Source: Scilla litardierei | Lineage: Eukaryota; Streptophyta; Magnoliopsida; Asparagales; Asparagaceae | DNA length: 64,000 nt | Assembly: GCA_030789695.1 (NCBI GenBank) | Contig: CM061142.1 | Coordinates: forward strand, 285,016,165-285,080,164 | Reading direction: 5' to 3' | Translations under genes and position numbers: made by a program | In this document: positions 35,790-48,200 of the stretch, in pieces | Numbering within the stretch: position 1 is the first letter of the stretch | Layout of the letters: each line of letters opens with the position of its first letter | The notes under the pieces: model-generated | What the model saw: the letters and a program-made list of their open reading frames with translations, nothing else | Databases searched by the model: none | What the model was told of the DNA's origin: nothing

Positions 35790-37562
35790 TTAATAATATA
35801 ATCGATAAACATTTTCATGCGGCGGCAATTTATAAATGAAAAGCTAATTGCGTGGATCGGTCAGTCCCACATAAATAAAAAGTCCAAAGTCCCATTACAG
35901 TCCATATTACATGATGAAAGCTTTAAAAAAGAAATTACAACTTTGAAAACCCCGTGGGTCCCATATAAGATCTTCAGCTTCAAATGTGGCCGATGTCTCC
36001 ATGGAAAGTAGTCTTCGGTCTTGGAAATTACATAAAATTCCTAATTAAAATTTCTCTCAAAAGAAAAAGAAAAGTGCAGGACATAAAATGTAGGACTTAA
36101 ACAGCTGATCCAAAACCGCAATTAGCCATCCATGCAAAAATTTGTGCTCATCAAACATTTTCAGCAGACATTTTCATCACATGCATCACAGGCATTTACA
36201 TTCACGGAAAGGATAAACAATTTAATTACTTAATAATTATTGGACCACTTGGTAATGTCATACACCGTTAGGTTAGCTGATTAACGGCAGAGCGGTCGCA
36301 GGATCTACCTAATTATTAAGTTTTAATATTTGCACAACCAAACATAGTTTATCCATAGAATAAGCCTAAAATAATGTGTAGCATATATTTATGATCATAC
36401 AAAGGTATCATATAATGCAAGGGTTGTGCTTGTTGGGTTTATTCAAAAAAGTTTGAAAACGAGCCCAAAGATATGATATGTTCTTCATGAAAGGAAGAAA
36501 TTTTCCTTTTAAATTATCCCCAAATGATCCCCAAAAGTCCCTAAATGTCCCCTTAAAGTCCCATATTTAATCATGATTTTTCATGAATTTTTAGGCCCCC
36601 AAATGCCTTTTTAATCTATTTTTAGTCTCTAAAAACCCCTTATTTTTCTGTTCTGTTTTTTTTTCTTTCTTTCGTTAGAATATTTTGGCATGCGGGCCTG
36701 AAGCCCGCCGTGTGGCTGTGGCTTCAAGCCCGCAATCTTATTAAATTTTTGTTAGAAGGAATCATGGACTGCGGGCCTGAGGCCCGCAGCTTGCCTGTGG
36801 GCTTCAGGCCCGCAAGGCTAATGTTCCTTTTTTTTCTTGGGCTTCAGGCCCAAAAGTATTGGAGAGGAGGGGGCGGCGGCTAGGTCATACCGCCGCTGCC
36901 ATGGTCACCGGCGGGATTAATCCGCCGGTAATAGGCGGTGCCCCCCCCCCCCGTTATTCAGGCAGGGGGATATAGCGTTGGCCACCCGCTGTTCAGGTGG
37001 GGGCGGGGTAAAAGGGGCGGCGCCCCGCCGTAGTGGCGGGGGGGAATGTAGCAGCCCTCGCCATAGGGAGGGGTACGGGACAGCGGCCGCCTCCTACGCC
37101 GTAGAGGGAGGGAGGCATGGCAGTACCCCTGCCATAGCGGGGGTTGGGGGATCATGCCCCCGTCGTAGTGGGGGGTTGGATCAATACCTTCAGGGCGACG
37201 ACAATAAACGGCGGCCGGTGTTGTCGCCGGTGTTGTCGAGGGGTTTCAAAAGAATATTATTATACAATTTTAGATTGAATCATGTTAAAACATGATTTTT
37301 AGATGATAAAAGTCGTCGATTTAGACAATTAGCCATAATTCCACTTCCATCTTGCGAGATCTATGGATAATCCTATCATACGTATGATAAAATGACATTT
37401 TTAGCGAGAAAATACCTCTAGATCCGTCCTCCAGATCTAGAGACGGTTGAACGAAGCCTACGCGGATGACGATGCTCATTTGATGTAGTTGACACTGCGT
37501 GGGTGGATCCCCCGCCTTCCTTCGCTTTCGCAATGATCGATTTTGTGAAAATATTATTTAGA
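35790..37562 (-). other. Copia D leader with GC-rich hairpins
   Basis: This 1.8-kb noncoding leader lies between primer site and gag. At 36693-36855 it carries five variants of GCGGGCCTGAAGCCCGC / GGGCTTCAGGCCC, each a short perfect stem. At 36850-37230 it is strongly G-rich on the plus strand with repeated CCGTAGTGGCGGGG-type units and a run of 13 C at 36941-36953. No gene recognised. Confidence 0.65.
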
Positions 37563-37579
37563 GACTCGTGCTGATAACA
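37563..37579 (-). other. Primer-side sequence of copia D
   Basis: On the minus strand TGTTATCAGCACGAGTC directly follows the LTR end. This is the position of the primer site. The tRNA is not certain. Confidence 0.6.
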
Positions 37580-37944
37580 TGTTATGAATCATCATCTGGG
37601 GAGGATCCCTCAGCTCTTTATTTATAGCATATAGAGGAGCATACAGATAAGATACAATATATACAGTCTTAATTATAAGATAAGCCGTGATCCCAACCAA
37701 CTAACCAACTCGATATTATCCCTTCACAACATGTGGGTGGGTTTTTATTATATCTTTGGGTGTGTTGATTATGTTGTGAAGTGCTTTCTGCAAGAGACTG
37801 CAGCCTTTATTTATGGGGGAATAGGAAGAGTTCATATAATGATGGGATACAGAGTTTAAGTAGGATACAAACTCCTTACCTGCTGTAGGATATGATATGC
37901 ACGTCATGAACCTATAATGAGCCTGCATAATACCATTCATAACA
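37580..37944 (-). repeat. 365-bp copia LTR shared by elements D and E
   Basis: Its ends are TGTTATGAAT ... ATTCATAACA, an inverted repeat. On its left side (downstream in minus sense) lie primer site, leader and gag of D. On its right side (upstream in minus sense) lie a purine tract and the RNase H end of E. It therefore serves as the 5' LTR of D and the 3' LTR of E. Confidence 0.85.
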
Positions 37945-37960
37945 CTCTCTCCTTATCAAG
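37945..37960 (-). other. Polypurine tract of copia E
   Basis: On the minus strand CTTGATAAGGAGAGAG ends exactly at the LTR start TGTTATGAATGG. Confidence 0.75.
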
Positions 37961-39200
37961 CCATTAGTGTGAGCACGTACTTATGAATACTTCGAGAGTC
38001 TAAGTATTGTGTGAGTATCACTAGGGGTGGATACTTCGTGATCCAGAATTAATGGGATTTGTCTTGTTAAAACCTTTGGCTATGAAAACCCCAGTGGGAA
38101 AAACCATAGTTAAGGAAAAAGAGTACAAATCTCTTTTTACTCTCCCTGATTTATACAAGCTATTAGGCTTGCAGATCTCTTAGGCACCTCATACCAATCT
38201 TTTGTATAAATTTATGAAAAGTGGATGCATAAAAGAGTAAGGATGGCAACGGTCCGGTCCGGGCTCGGGCTTTTGCATGCACAGTCCCAGCCCAATTTGA
38301 CATCGGGCTCGGGCTCGGGCTCGGGCTTAGGAGAAGGGGGCTTCAGAAATACTGACCCATTCGGGCCTCGGGCCAGACTCGGACGGACCTGTTTTTTTCA
38401 AAGTACATAAGACAACATTTTTTTGCAAAATATAAAAGTGGGAGAGTGGATGTGAGTCCCCACACCACAAAGCTGCCAGTTCTCATAAATTGTACAAAGA
38501 AAAACGGTAACATGTCCACATATTCACTTTCTTAACACATCAACACTTGAATCCTTTGCAAGCCATCACCAATATAAAATAAGCATTTATATAAATAAGC
38601 ATAAAACCAAAAGAAATTCCAGTTGATATTTCGTGTGTATTCCCTGTGCATAAAACCAAGAGAATTAGGCCGGGGCAGGGGCTCTTAAGTTGCGTAGGCT
38701 TCACGAGATGGCGGGAGCTCTTAAGTTGCGCAGGCTGCAGGGGTGGAAGGTGAAGAGAATTAATCCTCTTTTTTGGTGTAATGAGGATTAGGGTTTCAAA
38801 AACCGGATAATATTTATTCATATATATTAAATATATATACTTAGCCAGGCCGGGCGGGTAAATGGTGTGCCCAAGACCGGCCCGAGCCCGCCAAAAATGA
38901 CACGGTACGAGCTTGAGCCCGGCCCGAAGCCCGACAAGAGCAAAAAAAGCCCGAGACAGTCGAGCTGGGTCGGGCGACCACGGGCAAGTGATTTTTTTGC
39001 CAAGCATAACGAAGAGACTTATTGAACATATCAGCCAGATTTTCTATAGATTGTACTCGCTTCACGTCGATCTCGCCATTCTTTTGCAGCTTATATGTCT
39101 AGAAGAACTTTGGAGATATGTGCTTTGTCCTGTGGTCTTTTATGTAACCTCCGCGTGTTGGGTTTTATATGCGGTATTTTCTTCAAACATGGTGGATGGC
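37961..39200 (-). pseudogene. Copia E RNase H end and 3' UTR, split by a hAT-like MITE
   Basis: Minus-strand translation gives HISPKFF, LQKNGEIDVKRVQSIENLAD then MFNKSL (about 39020-39150). After the MITE it continues STFHKFIQKIGMRCLRDL (about 38165-38225), the two halves of the copia RNase H C-terminus. The following 3' UTR (37961-38160) is the usual tail of this copia family. No RT is left; the element is lost beyond 39200. Confidence 0.75.
38235..39003. mobile_element. hAT-like MITE inside copia E
   Basis: It is a 769-bp insert that splits the RNase H frame. Flanks GCATAAAA (38227-38234) and GCATAACG (39004-39011) are an 8-bp duplication with two changes. The ends carry GGCAA / TTGCC. Near both ends are CGGGCTCGGGC / GCCCGAGCCCG runs, a common pattern of such MITEs. 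No transposase. Confidence 0.6.
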
Positions 39201-39212
39201 TCAAGATAATTG

Positions 39213-39453
39213 GAAATTAAAATGTTAAATAAAATAAATTAAGCAATGCAGAATGATAATTGTAACACAACACAAACAAATAGAGAATGCATTCGTAAAC
39301 AAATAATTTATCCTGGTTCGGATCCTTACACCGACGATCCTACTCCAGTCTCATCCTCATAAACCCGAACTGTGGATTTCCACTAATGCTATCTAAACCG
39401 GGACACTAAACTCAAACTGAGTACAATATCTAAACTAGATACCGAGGAGTCAA
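39213..39453 (-). repeat. SIRE-type LTR fragment
   Basis: AAGCAATGCAGAATGATAAT and GGTTCGGATCC...GATCCTAC resemble the downstream LTR part of element H (53940-54060). It is cut by the CACTA element on the right. Confidence 0.5.
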
Positions 39454-39504
39454 TACTACAAAAGGGACCTTTAATTGCACACCTTTAACAACTCTTACCA
39501 ATTA

Positions 39505-39850
39505 TAAGCGCTTCTTATTAGAGGCACAGATAATAGACAATGCTTTTTTCTGCCAGCGCTATTAAAGGTCGATAACAGACATCACTTTTTTCTGCAAGCG
39601 CTGCTAAAGGTCGGATAATAGACATCGCTTCTTTCTGCCAGTGCTGATTATTAGGAGCATAGATAATAGACAATGCTTCTTTCTACAATCGCTGTTAAAG
39701 GTCAGATAATAGACATCGCTTCTTTCTGCAAGCGCTGTTAAAGGTCAGTTAGTAGACACCGCTTCTTTCTGCAAGCGTTGTTAAAGGTCAGATAATAGGC
39801 AACGCTTCTTAGATATCGCTTCTTTTTACAAAGCGATGTTAAACGGTTTT
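39505..39850. repeat. CACTA subterminal repeats
   Basis: About seven imperfect units of 50-58 bp are built on CGCTTCTTTCTGCAAGCGCT and AAAGGTCAGATAATAGACAT. The CGCTT...AAGCG part is itself a short inverted repeat. Such arrays normally bind the second CACTA protein (TNPA-like). Confidence 0.8.
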
Positions 39851-42800
39851 GTTCCAGTGGCAGTCATGTAAATTTGTAATGACAAACTTGTAAATAAATA
39901 GTATACCGGAAAAGATAATGGCAAATTACTTGCAATCATGTATTATCTAAATTATTTTTCTACCGATGCTTGTAAATAAAAAGGCAAAATGACAAAATTT
40001 CTCGCAATTAATCTTGTAAATAAAATTGCTCGCAATCATAACTCCTTTATCACTAGCAAACACCTTCCTTTTATAAATAAAATAAACAAAATAGAGACAA
40101 GCATCCTAGCATTGAATCTAGCTTTCATTTCTTTATGTTAGTATTTTTTTATTTTAATAATCGGTGGCTTTCTATATACATTATCTTGAGAGAAGAAATA
40201 TTATGTGATCCATCTAACTATTAATAAAAGAACAGGTTTTTAACCACTCGGCTTGCACTTGGGCTAGGGATGCACGTTGTATTGCATGATGCATCGGAAG
40301 AAGAAGAAGCTAAATCGGAGCTGGTTCGTGCGAAAGGAAGAGTAATGGCAAACGTGTAGTTAATCCTAGGTCAAGATATTATTCCCTGAAAATAGTTTAC
40401 CACGATAGAAATCCCTTCCCCGCAAAATCTGCCGCCAGGTATTTTCCCCAAAATATTCATCAAAACAATTCTCCCCTGCGAAAGTTACCGCCCTCAAAAC
40501 AATTCTCTTAATCGCGATCCAACTTGCTACTCTTAATCTTCCGACGTACTGCTCTTAATCGCGATCCGTTGGTGTTGCCTCCGTCATCATCACCTTCGCC
40601 CGTTGGCATCCCCTCTGACTCATTGCTTCCATCTCATCGCTTCCAACCTCATCAGAATCGTCCGTTGGCGCCCCCCTCCGACTCCATCTCATCGCTTCCG
40701 ACCTCATCAACATCGCCCGTTGGCGCTGACTACATCTCATCGCTTCCGACCTCATCAGCATCCCCCGTTGGCGTCCCCTCCGACTCCATCTCATCGCTTC
40801 CTACCTAGTGCTCCGATTGGTGATCTCATCCGATTTCAAGGTGCTACCTTTTGAATCTCAATTTCGGTCCTTTTTTCTCAAATTTACATGAGATGTAGAT
40901 GCTCTGGTTATTGAAAACAATATTTGTTTTACTTGATGCATTGTAAATTGAAAACATCTTATAATTTTGGTACAAACTAATAGTTGAAATGTAAATCAAT
41001 ATGGACTGTACCAAATGATGTAGTCGCTGCATCGATTATATCCTTACAAATCTGTATGAAGTAGAATTGTAACAATCCATTTTGAATAGCGAAGAAAACC
41101 CAAATATCTTGAAAGCTTAGATTGTCTTAGTGATGCATTGTTCGAGTGTGCATGGCCATGCATGGCCTCGTGCCTTTGATGTGAATGGCTCTAGGAAAAA
41201 GGGCTTTGTCTGTTTTGATGACTTTATGCCTTGTAAAGGATGTAACATTTTTGATAATTAAAAAATGTCACATGTTGAAGCTTGAAGAATTAGGAGCAAG
41301 ATGTGCATGTGGGATCTTATTGGAGACTGTGTATTGGATTTTTTTTCTTTTCTTTTCTTTTATTAGAGACTATGTATTGGATTTTTTCTTTTCTTTTCTT
41401 TTCTTTTCTTTTTAATTTGACTGGTCCCATGTGCTCTTTCTCTATGGGACTTTCTGGGCCTTTTCTTATTTATTTTTTCTTTTATTTATTTCTAGTTTTT
41501 AAATGAAGACTTTTCTGGCTCTTTTTATTGGTTAGTTTTTACACAAGAATATGTTAATTGGTCTATTTAGGCTAGGAGTAAATGCAAATCATTGCTTGAA
41601 TGACGCCATAAATCAATGCAAATCTTGTGGTAATCAATGGTACGGTGCTTCTTTCTTAGTGTTACGCGGTTTTCTAAGAAGCATCCATAAATTTGAGAGC
41701 CATGTCATATTAGATAGTGTTAGATATGCATATCAAACACATGTATCAAACATATACATGTATCAAACATATAATACTTCTATTTTCAACATACGTTTTA
41801 AAATTTACTAAAATGTCACCGCATCGTTCATGTCATTTTCGCAAACTGTTATTAACTGTTAATCTTGCAAGAATCAGCACAAGAGCCATATAGCTTTGCA
41901 TTCACTTGGTTTTTAGTATGTTGATCATCCATGATGTGTATAACACTTCTGAAAAAATAATTTAAAAAAGAAATAGTGTATATGACCATCATCCCTAGAA
42001 AATTTCATATTACATATATATTAGTTAATTATTAGTTTGTATTTATTAATCATAATTTTTTCCCACTGAAAATAAAAGAAACCAAGTTGTGTTTAGCATA
42101 TTTAGAATGCAATGGGCCAAATGGGCCAAACAGCCTATTATTGACGTCAAAGGTAGATATGAAGTACCACGGTGATTTCTGATTTGATTTCATGTTGTTT
42201 TGGGGTCCGGCCCAGTTTCTCTTTCACTGGCCAAAAAAGCCGGTTCCATTTGAATGCACCATGTATGTATAGTTTTAGGTTCGGTGAATAAAGGGGTGGT
42301 CGGCTAAGTTCTTGATTGGAGAAAGATATCATTTGAGTTCCAAAAAAGGAAGTTAATTTCAGATGAACAAAAAAAGGAAGTAGAACATGGACATTGTTTG
42401 TGTTTCGTTCTGGTTGCGGATTGATTGATTGATTCGTGCTTTTTTAAGCCAACAAATTTAAACAGATTGATTCCATCGAGCTATTTACCAAGACTACTGT
42501 AACTTGTATTGCAGTCAATGTCATGTGATAGTTTTTTTATTTATCGAAAAATAAAGGCAGAACTACCATCAGAGGGTAAACAATACTCATAGCATACAAT
42601 TTCCAATGAGTTCATATTCATCATCCTACATGGTTTAGATACCCTACTCAATTCTTTGTAACAGGACCAAGTTCAGGTTCAACTTGATGAAGGGTATGTA
42701 CAAAGTAAAGGAACTGATAGCATAAAAGGACTACGTACATCTAGCACTTGTGATTGGTCTTCTCTAAGACCTACCTTGCTATAACGGTACCACTGCCATC

Positions 42801-42899
42801 TGCTTGTTTTATCTCCAGGTTAGCCTTATACTTGCATGTAGATCTTAATCTCTCAAATAACAAAATAACTAATGTTAATATTTTTGTTAGATTGATAAA
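39851..42899 (+). other. CACTA 5' region without recognisable gene
   Basis: It is mostly A/T-rich. At 40590-40800 there are four imperfect 45-54-bp tandem units (CATCTCATCGCTTCCGACCT, GTTGGCGTCCCC), open in one frame (40524-40808) as a Ser/Pro-rich repeat of unknown meaning. A TTTTCTTTTC tract lies at 41340-41410. Nothing else could be assigned. Confidence 0.5.
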
Positions 42900-45800
42900 T
42901 ATGGATCGAAAATGGATGTCTGCAAATCATTTATCAAAAGAATATAAGGATGGAGTGAAAAAGTTCATTAGATTTGTTGTTGATGCAGAAAATCCAAGGA
43001 AAATCATATGCCACTGTTTAAAGTGTTGATATGCAAGGAAAGTTATCGAGGATGAGTTGAAAGATCATTTAGTGTTCAAAGGAATTGATCAAAGTTTTAC
43101 ATGTTGGACAAGGCACGTTGAGACTAGAGAAGAGTGTAGAGAGGTATGCTACAAGTGATACCAACACAAATATATATGACGACGATCGCCTTGAAGAGAT
43201 AGCAAATATGGTTGAAGAGGATCTCCGGGATTGTCCTGAAATGTTTACGAGGTTGGTAAGTGATGCGGAGAAAACATTGTACAGTGGTTGTACTAAGTTC
43301 AATCGATTGTCGGCGGTATTAAAATTGTATAACTTGAAAGCGAGATGGATGGTCTGACAAGATCTTCACAGAATTACTCATTAAAGGATATGTTGCCCGA
43401 AGATAATACGCTCCCTAGTCGAACATATGAGGCTAAGCGAATGTTATGCTCTATAGGCATGAGCTACGAAAGGATTCATACTTGTCCTAACGATTGCATC
43501 TTATTTCGTAATGAATATGCATCGTTAAACATGTGTTCTAAATATAATGCCTCACAATATAGGAGAAAGGAATCAACTCCAGTGAAGGTGTTATGGTATT
43601 TCCCAATAATACCGAGATTTAGGCGCATGTATCACAGTTCAGAAGATGCAAAACATTTAACGTGGCATTCAAATGAACGGATTAAAGATGGCATGTTCCG
43701 TCACCCAGCAGATTCTGCTCAATGGACTAAATTTGATCACGATTATCATGAATTTGGAGAAGAAGCAAGAAACCTACGAATTGCATTGTCTATTGACAGA
43801 ATGAACCTACATGGTATTCAAAGTAGTTCACACAGCACATGGCCAGTGATTTTGGTGGTTTATAATCTACCTCCATGGTTATACATGAAGTGCAAGTACA
43901 TGATATTGTCTATGTTATTTTCTGGGCCTAAACAACCAGGAAATGATATAAACATATACTTGTATCCATTAATTGAGGATTTGAAACAAATGTGGGACAT
44001 GGGTGTAGAGGTGTGTATGATGGGTACAATGAAGAGAATTTCAACTTGAGGGCTATGTTATTTGGCACAATTAATGATTTTCCAGCATATGGTAATCTGT
44101 CAGGATACAATATCAAAGGAAAGTGTGCATGCCCTTTATGTGAAGAGAGTACATATTGGAAGCGGTTGGAACATTGTAAGAAGAATGTCTTCCTCGGACA
44201 TCGTAGATTTTTACACTTGAGACATCGTTACCGGTGGTTGAGGAAAGCATTCAATGGGAATACAGAGGAATGTAGAGCTCATGTGCCATTGACCGGTGAT
44301 AAGCTGTTTGAAAAGGTAAAGAATTTAAGTAATAATTTTGGTAAGCCATTTGCAGGGGAACTTGTCGCCAGTGGGTGGAAGAAAAACTCTATTTTCTTTG
44401 AATTACCAAATTAGAAGTCATCATATGTAAGACATTTCCTTGATGTGATGCATATTGAAAAGAATGTTTTTGAAAGTGTTATCTGTACATTGCTTAATGT
44501 GCCAGGAAAGAGTAAAGATGGGATAAATGCAAGGTTGGACATGGTAAGTATGGGAATGATGAGAGAATTGGGACCAGTAAAGAAGTGAAAGCGTACATAT
44601 CTACCTCTTGCAGCTCATACTCTATCTAGAAAAGAAAAAAAAAGTTTTTTGTAAGTTTCTCGGTGGAGTTAAAGTTCCAGAGGGATACTCGTCAAACATT
44701 AGAAGCCTCGTATCTATGAAAGATCTCAAGTTAAAATGTCTAAAATTTCATGATTGTCATGTTTTGATGGAGCATTTACTACCAGTGGGTATACGTTTCA
44801 TTTTACCAAAAAAGGTGAGGGTGACCATCACAAAACTATGTTTCTTCTTCAGGGCAATTTGCAGTAAAGTAATTGATTCTGGGAAGTTAACGGCATTGCA
44901 AAAAGAAATTGTTGTCACATTGTGTGAGCTTGAGATGTATTTACCACCATCTTTCTTTGACATAATGGTTCATCTGACTGTTCACCTGGTTAGAGAGACA
45001 CAATTGTGTGGGCCAGCCTATATGAGATGGATGTACCTGATCGAATGCTTTATGAAGATATTAAAAGGGTATGTGAAAAATCATAGTCGACCAGAAGGCT
45101 GTATGGTTGAGTGATACATAGTTGAAGAAGCTGTTGAGTTTTGTACCGAGTACCTTAGCACTGTTGATTCCATAGGGCTTCCAAGGTCTCGTCACACAGG
45201 AAGAACAATAGGGGAAGGGATTAAGGAAGGTGATGTAGTGATCATATCAAGGATAGAGTGGGAGAAAGCACATTTATATGTTCTACATAATAACGTTGAA
45301 GTTGAGCCATATGCTGAAAGACACAAGGAACTACTTTGAAATTCAAACCCAAATAGGAATGAGAATTGGATAACAAGAGAACACAATCGGTCTTTTATAA
45401 CATGGCTGAAAGAACAAGTCTTTGCAGAGTTGGCTATAAATTGATCTTCAATTTCAGATAGATTGAGATGGTTAGCAAATGGTCCAAGTGTACACGTTTT
45501 TTCTCACACTGGTTACCTAATTAACTGGTATACATTTTATACTAAAGATCATGATGATCAAAGTACAATGCAAAATAGTGGCATGACTCTTATAACTGAA
45601 TCTATGCATATCTCAAGTGCAAAAGACAGAAATCCCATATATATGCAAATATGTCATACTTTGGTGTTATTGAACGCATATGAGAGTTGGATTATAGCAT
45701 GTTTCGATTGGCCGTATTTGGTTGTAAGTGGGAAGACAACAATAATGGGGTTCAAATTGATGAGTTAGGGTTCATTCGGGTGGATCTCAATAGGGATGGG

Positions 45801-46117
45801 TATAAGGACGAGCCTTTTATTTTAGCATCGTAAGCTCAACAGGTATTCTATATCACAGATCCCACTGATGTGAAGTGGTACATTGTGTTGTTGAATAACA
45901 AATTAAATGACTTTCGTGGCTAAGGTTATGAAGATATCGATACTGAGGATGACCCTTTCTTAGGGACATCACAATCACTTGATATTGATCCTACTGTAGA
46001 TGATGGTTTCTACATGAGAGATGATCATGATGAGGGGATTTCGGTCAATCCGTCATTTCATGTCATGAAGGGACAAACAAGAATTAATCCAACAAGGAAA
46101 AGGAAAAGATTAACCTA
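42900..46117 (+). pseudogene. CACTA TNP2-type transposase
   Basis: The start MDRKWMSANHLSKEYKDGVK at 42900 is the transposase-associated domain, interrupted by TGA at 43027. The TNP2 core follows: HGIQSSSHSTWPVILVVYNL, PPWLYMK and GPKQPGNDINIYLYPLIEDL (43345-44030). Then come a frameshift, TINDFPAYGNLSGYNIKGKC, ACPLC and VFLGHRRFL. DUF4218-like (CELEMYLPPSFFDIMVHL, 44925-44975) and DUF4216-like parts (GPSVHVFSHTGYLINWYTF) follow, ending near KRKRLT* at 46117. At least five breaks. It would cut and join the terminal repeats. Introns may account for one or two of the breaks. Confidence 0.85.
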
Positions 46118-46230
46118 ATTAAGTTCATACGACTTTTTCTGGTGAGTGGTATTAAGTATAATGATCTTAATTCATTTTTCTTACATCTTGTGAACTAACA
46201 ATTTACTTTTGTTCTATTTTGTTATAGATA

Positions 46231-47880
46231 ATGGCATCTAGTGATGACAATTCTGTTCTCCTTGATGGTGGTGCTCCCAATATTCAGGAAAATGTTATTA
46301 AACATGGAGTGACCGTTATGGAGAGAGTTATTCGTGCACGAAGTAAGGGGATATCATTTAAGGTTTTATACTTACAAAAATTTATTCTTTAATTATCTTA
46401 ATTTTCATCAATATATATTCATTTTCTTATTCTATCATTGTCATAAGGTTAATGGAATGATATGAGTCAACCAATTGATCCTAACAGTGTTACATTTGTG
46501 AGTTATATTGGGGCCATTACCCGACAGATGGTGCCAATAACATGTGATAATCGGAAATAACCTGCTTTAGATGTAGTGAAAGAAAACATTTGGAAGGATA
46601 TACAGGTAATATACACACTCTCACCTTTTTTTATTCTTATACAAACATACTAACACAATTGAGCACACTTTTGTAGACATCTTTCATTGTTGATGATAGT
46701 CATCGGAAATACATTCTTAAAGAAGCATGAAACTTTGTAGAAATTTCAGAACCTAATTAACAAAGAATCATGTTTATGATGAAAATGGTAGTGTTATTGA
46801 GCATCCTTCGCATAATTATCCATTCATATCTTAAGATCAATGGAGAGCGTTTGTTGCTAAACGTCAGTGCGATGAATTTAATGTAATGTTACTCATTTGA
46901 GGAATCTAAATTAACATATTACTTTGTATTAATATTGTTGCTTTGTGCCTAAATATATGCGAAGCACTCAAAATCGACAAAGAGCATTAAATTATATGTA
47001 CACATACAGAAAAGGACGTATGGGTTGCGCACGCCTTGAGCAAAAGATGGTAAGTATGCAAAGATATAACGTACAAGATGTTAGAAATGATTTTCAATCA
47101 GTTTTTTAATTGTCTTAATTATCTGAATGTACAGTTAAAGGAGTCAGGATCAAATGACGCATCCATTATCCGACATGATTTGTGGAAGGGTGCTCGTGTA
47201 AATAAGTTAGGAGTGGTTGATAATGAAAACATTCGGCAAGTGTGTGAGAAAATGGTAAGTATGATATCATTTTACTCTTGTTCTTTTGTTATTTTGTTAT
47301 TTTAGCACTAATGATGAATATGTTGCATTTTAAAATTTATGTGCCGGGAGACCATATCACAAACTATATCATAGGAGCAATTACAGGACTCACGTGATAT
47401 ACTTTCTCGAGCCTTAAATGTCCCAGTGTATTCTGGACGTGTTAGAGGTTATGGATTCTGACCGTCGGTAAAAGATTGTTTCCCAAGTGAAAAGCGTAGA
47501 AGAAATAATGATAATGCTGACTTGAAAGAAACAATGTCATTGCTCTTAGAGAAGGTGAAAGAAATGGAGAGTATAGTTCACACCAAAGAATTAGTTACAA
47601 TCAGCAAAAGTGCTAGTTGCACACTTCTTTCCCGCAATATTCATGAAGTAAGAGTTTTCCTATTAAATTATTGCATTTACAAATAATTGATTCAAGATAT
47701 TATTATCAAAATACATTTCTGTATGATTAACAACATTAATTGTTGTTTTCTTTATGAAAATTTTGTTTTAGGACATCTCATCATGCAGTTTCTATTTATC
47801 ATCCCCAACACATCGCATAGTTGGGGAGGGAAAGGTCTTCAATTGTCTTGACGGTAGAAAACTACACAATATGATAGGAT
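46231..47880 (+). pseudogene. CACTA second gene (Ptta/En/Spm plant transposase family)
   Basis: It starts MASSDDNSVLLDGGAPNIQE at 46231. Exon-like blocks are separated by A/T-rich, GT..AG-type gaps: SQPIDPNSVTFVSYIGAITR (46464), SFIVDDSHRKYILKEA (46681), KGRMGCARLEQKM (47011-47049), LKESGSNDASIIRHDLWKGA (47135) with VCEKM, ALNVPVYSGRVRGYGF (47412) and SCSFYLSSPTHRIVGEGKVF (47780-47840). This order is that of the plant Ptta/En/Spm family, thought to bind subterminal repeats. Several stops occur inside blocks, and the 3' end is cut near 47880. Confidence 0.75.
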
Positions 47881-47884
47881 CCCT

Positions 47885-48157
47885 ATAAGTGACAACTTCC
47901 CTCGCAGGTGTTGGATTTGGAGGCGGTGGTAGATCATTTGCTGGTGGCAGGTGCCCAGTGCTTTGCTGCACTGCGACAGCCAATATCCTGATGCTCTTTT
48001 CGACCTTCTCAACAAATTGGTCGAATTGTTCCTGAGAAACTTTGGATACTCTGGCCCCCTTTGATGAAGACGTAAATTCTGCAACGTCTTCGACTTGAAC
48101 ACTGTTTGCATTCTGGTTCTCATTTGGACCAAGGTTTGGTCCGGGGTTGCTGGATCC
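47885..48157 (-). pseudogene. Tat-like gag N-terminus (truncated)
   Basis: It starts MSAGSSNPGPNLGPNENQNA at 48157, about 45 nt after the primer site. About 90 codons follow, hydrophilic with a short helical segment (EQFDQFVEKVEKSIRILAVA). The frame is open but runs into CACTA sequence near 47885. Assignment to gag rests on position after the primer site. Confidence 0.55.
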
Positions 48158-48200
48158 AGCCGACATTGCGGGTGTGATACTTCGAAATGTCAACTGATAT

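Larger units (their letters stand above)
33543..37579 (-). mobile_element. Ty1-copia element D, decayed, cut by copia C
   Basis: On the minus strand from right to left it has an LTR (37580-37944), primer-side sequence, a long leader, gag, protease/pre-integrase and integrase. It is cut at 33543 by the 3' LTR of C; the rest would lie left of the window. Reading frames are broken. It is older than C, since C lies within it. Confidence 0.82.
39454..47880 (+). mobile_element. CACTA (En/Spm) DNA transposon, decayed and 3' truncated
   Basis: The left end TACTACAAAAGGGACC resembles the CACTA terminus with its first base changed. Subterminal repeats (39505-39850), a long 5' region, a TNP2-type transposase relic and a second Ptta/En/Spm-type gene follow in the usual order. 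The right end is cut near 47880 by a Tat-like retroelement fragment, so terminal repeat pairing and duplication cannot be checked. Confidence 0.75.

Noticed and set aside
38025..38160. Possible host exon in the stretch TTTGTCTTGTTAAAACC...
   Set aside because: It is the usual 3' UTR tail of the copia family to which E belongs, directly after its RNase H end.
40524..40808. Ser/Pro repeat protein in the CACTA 5' region
   Set aside because: It is a translation of four imperfect tandem DNA units without a promoter or conserved domain; kept only as a repeat.
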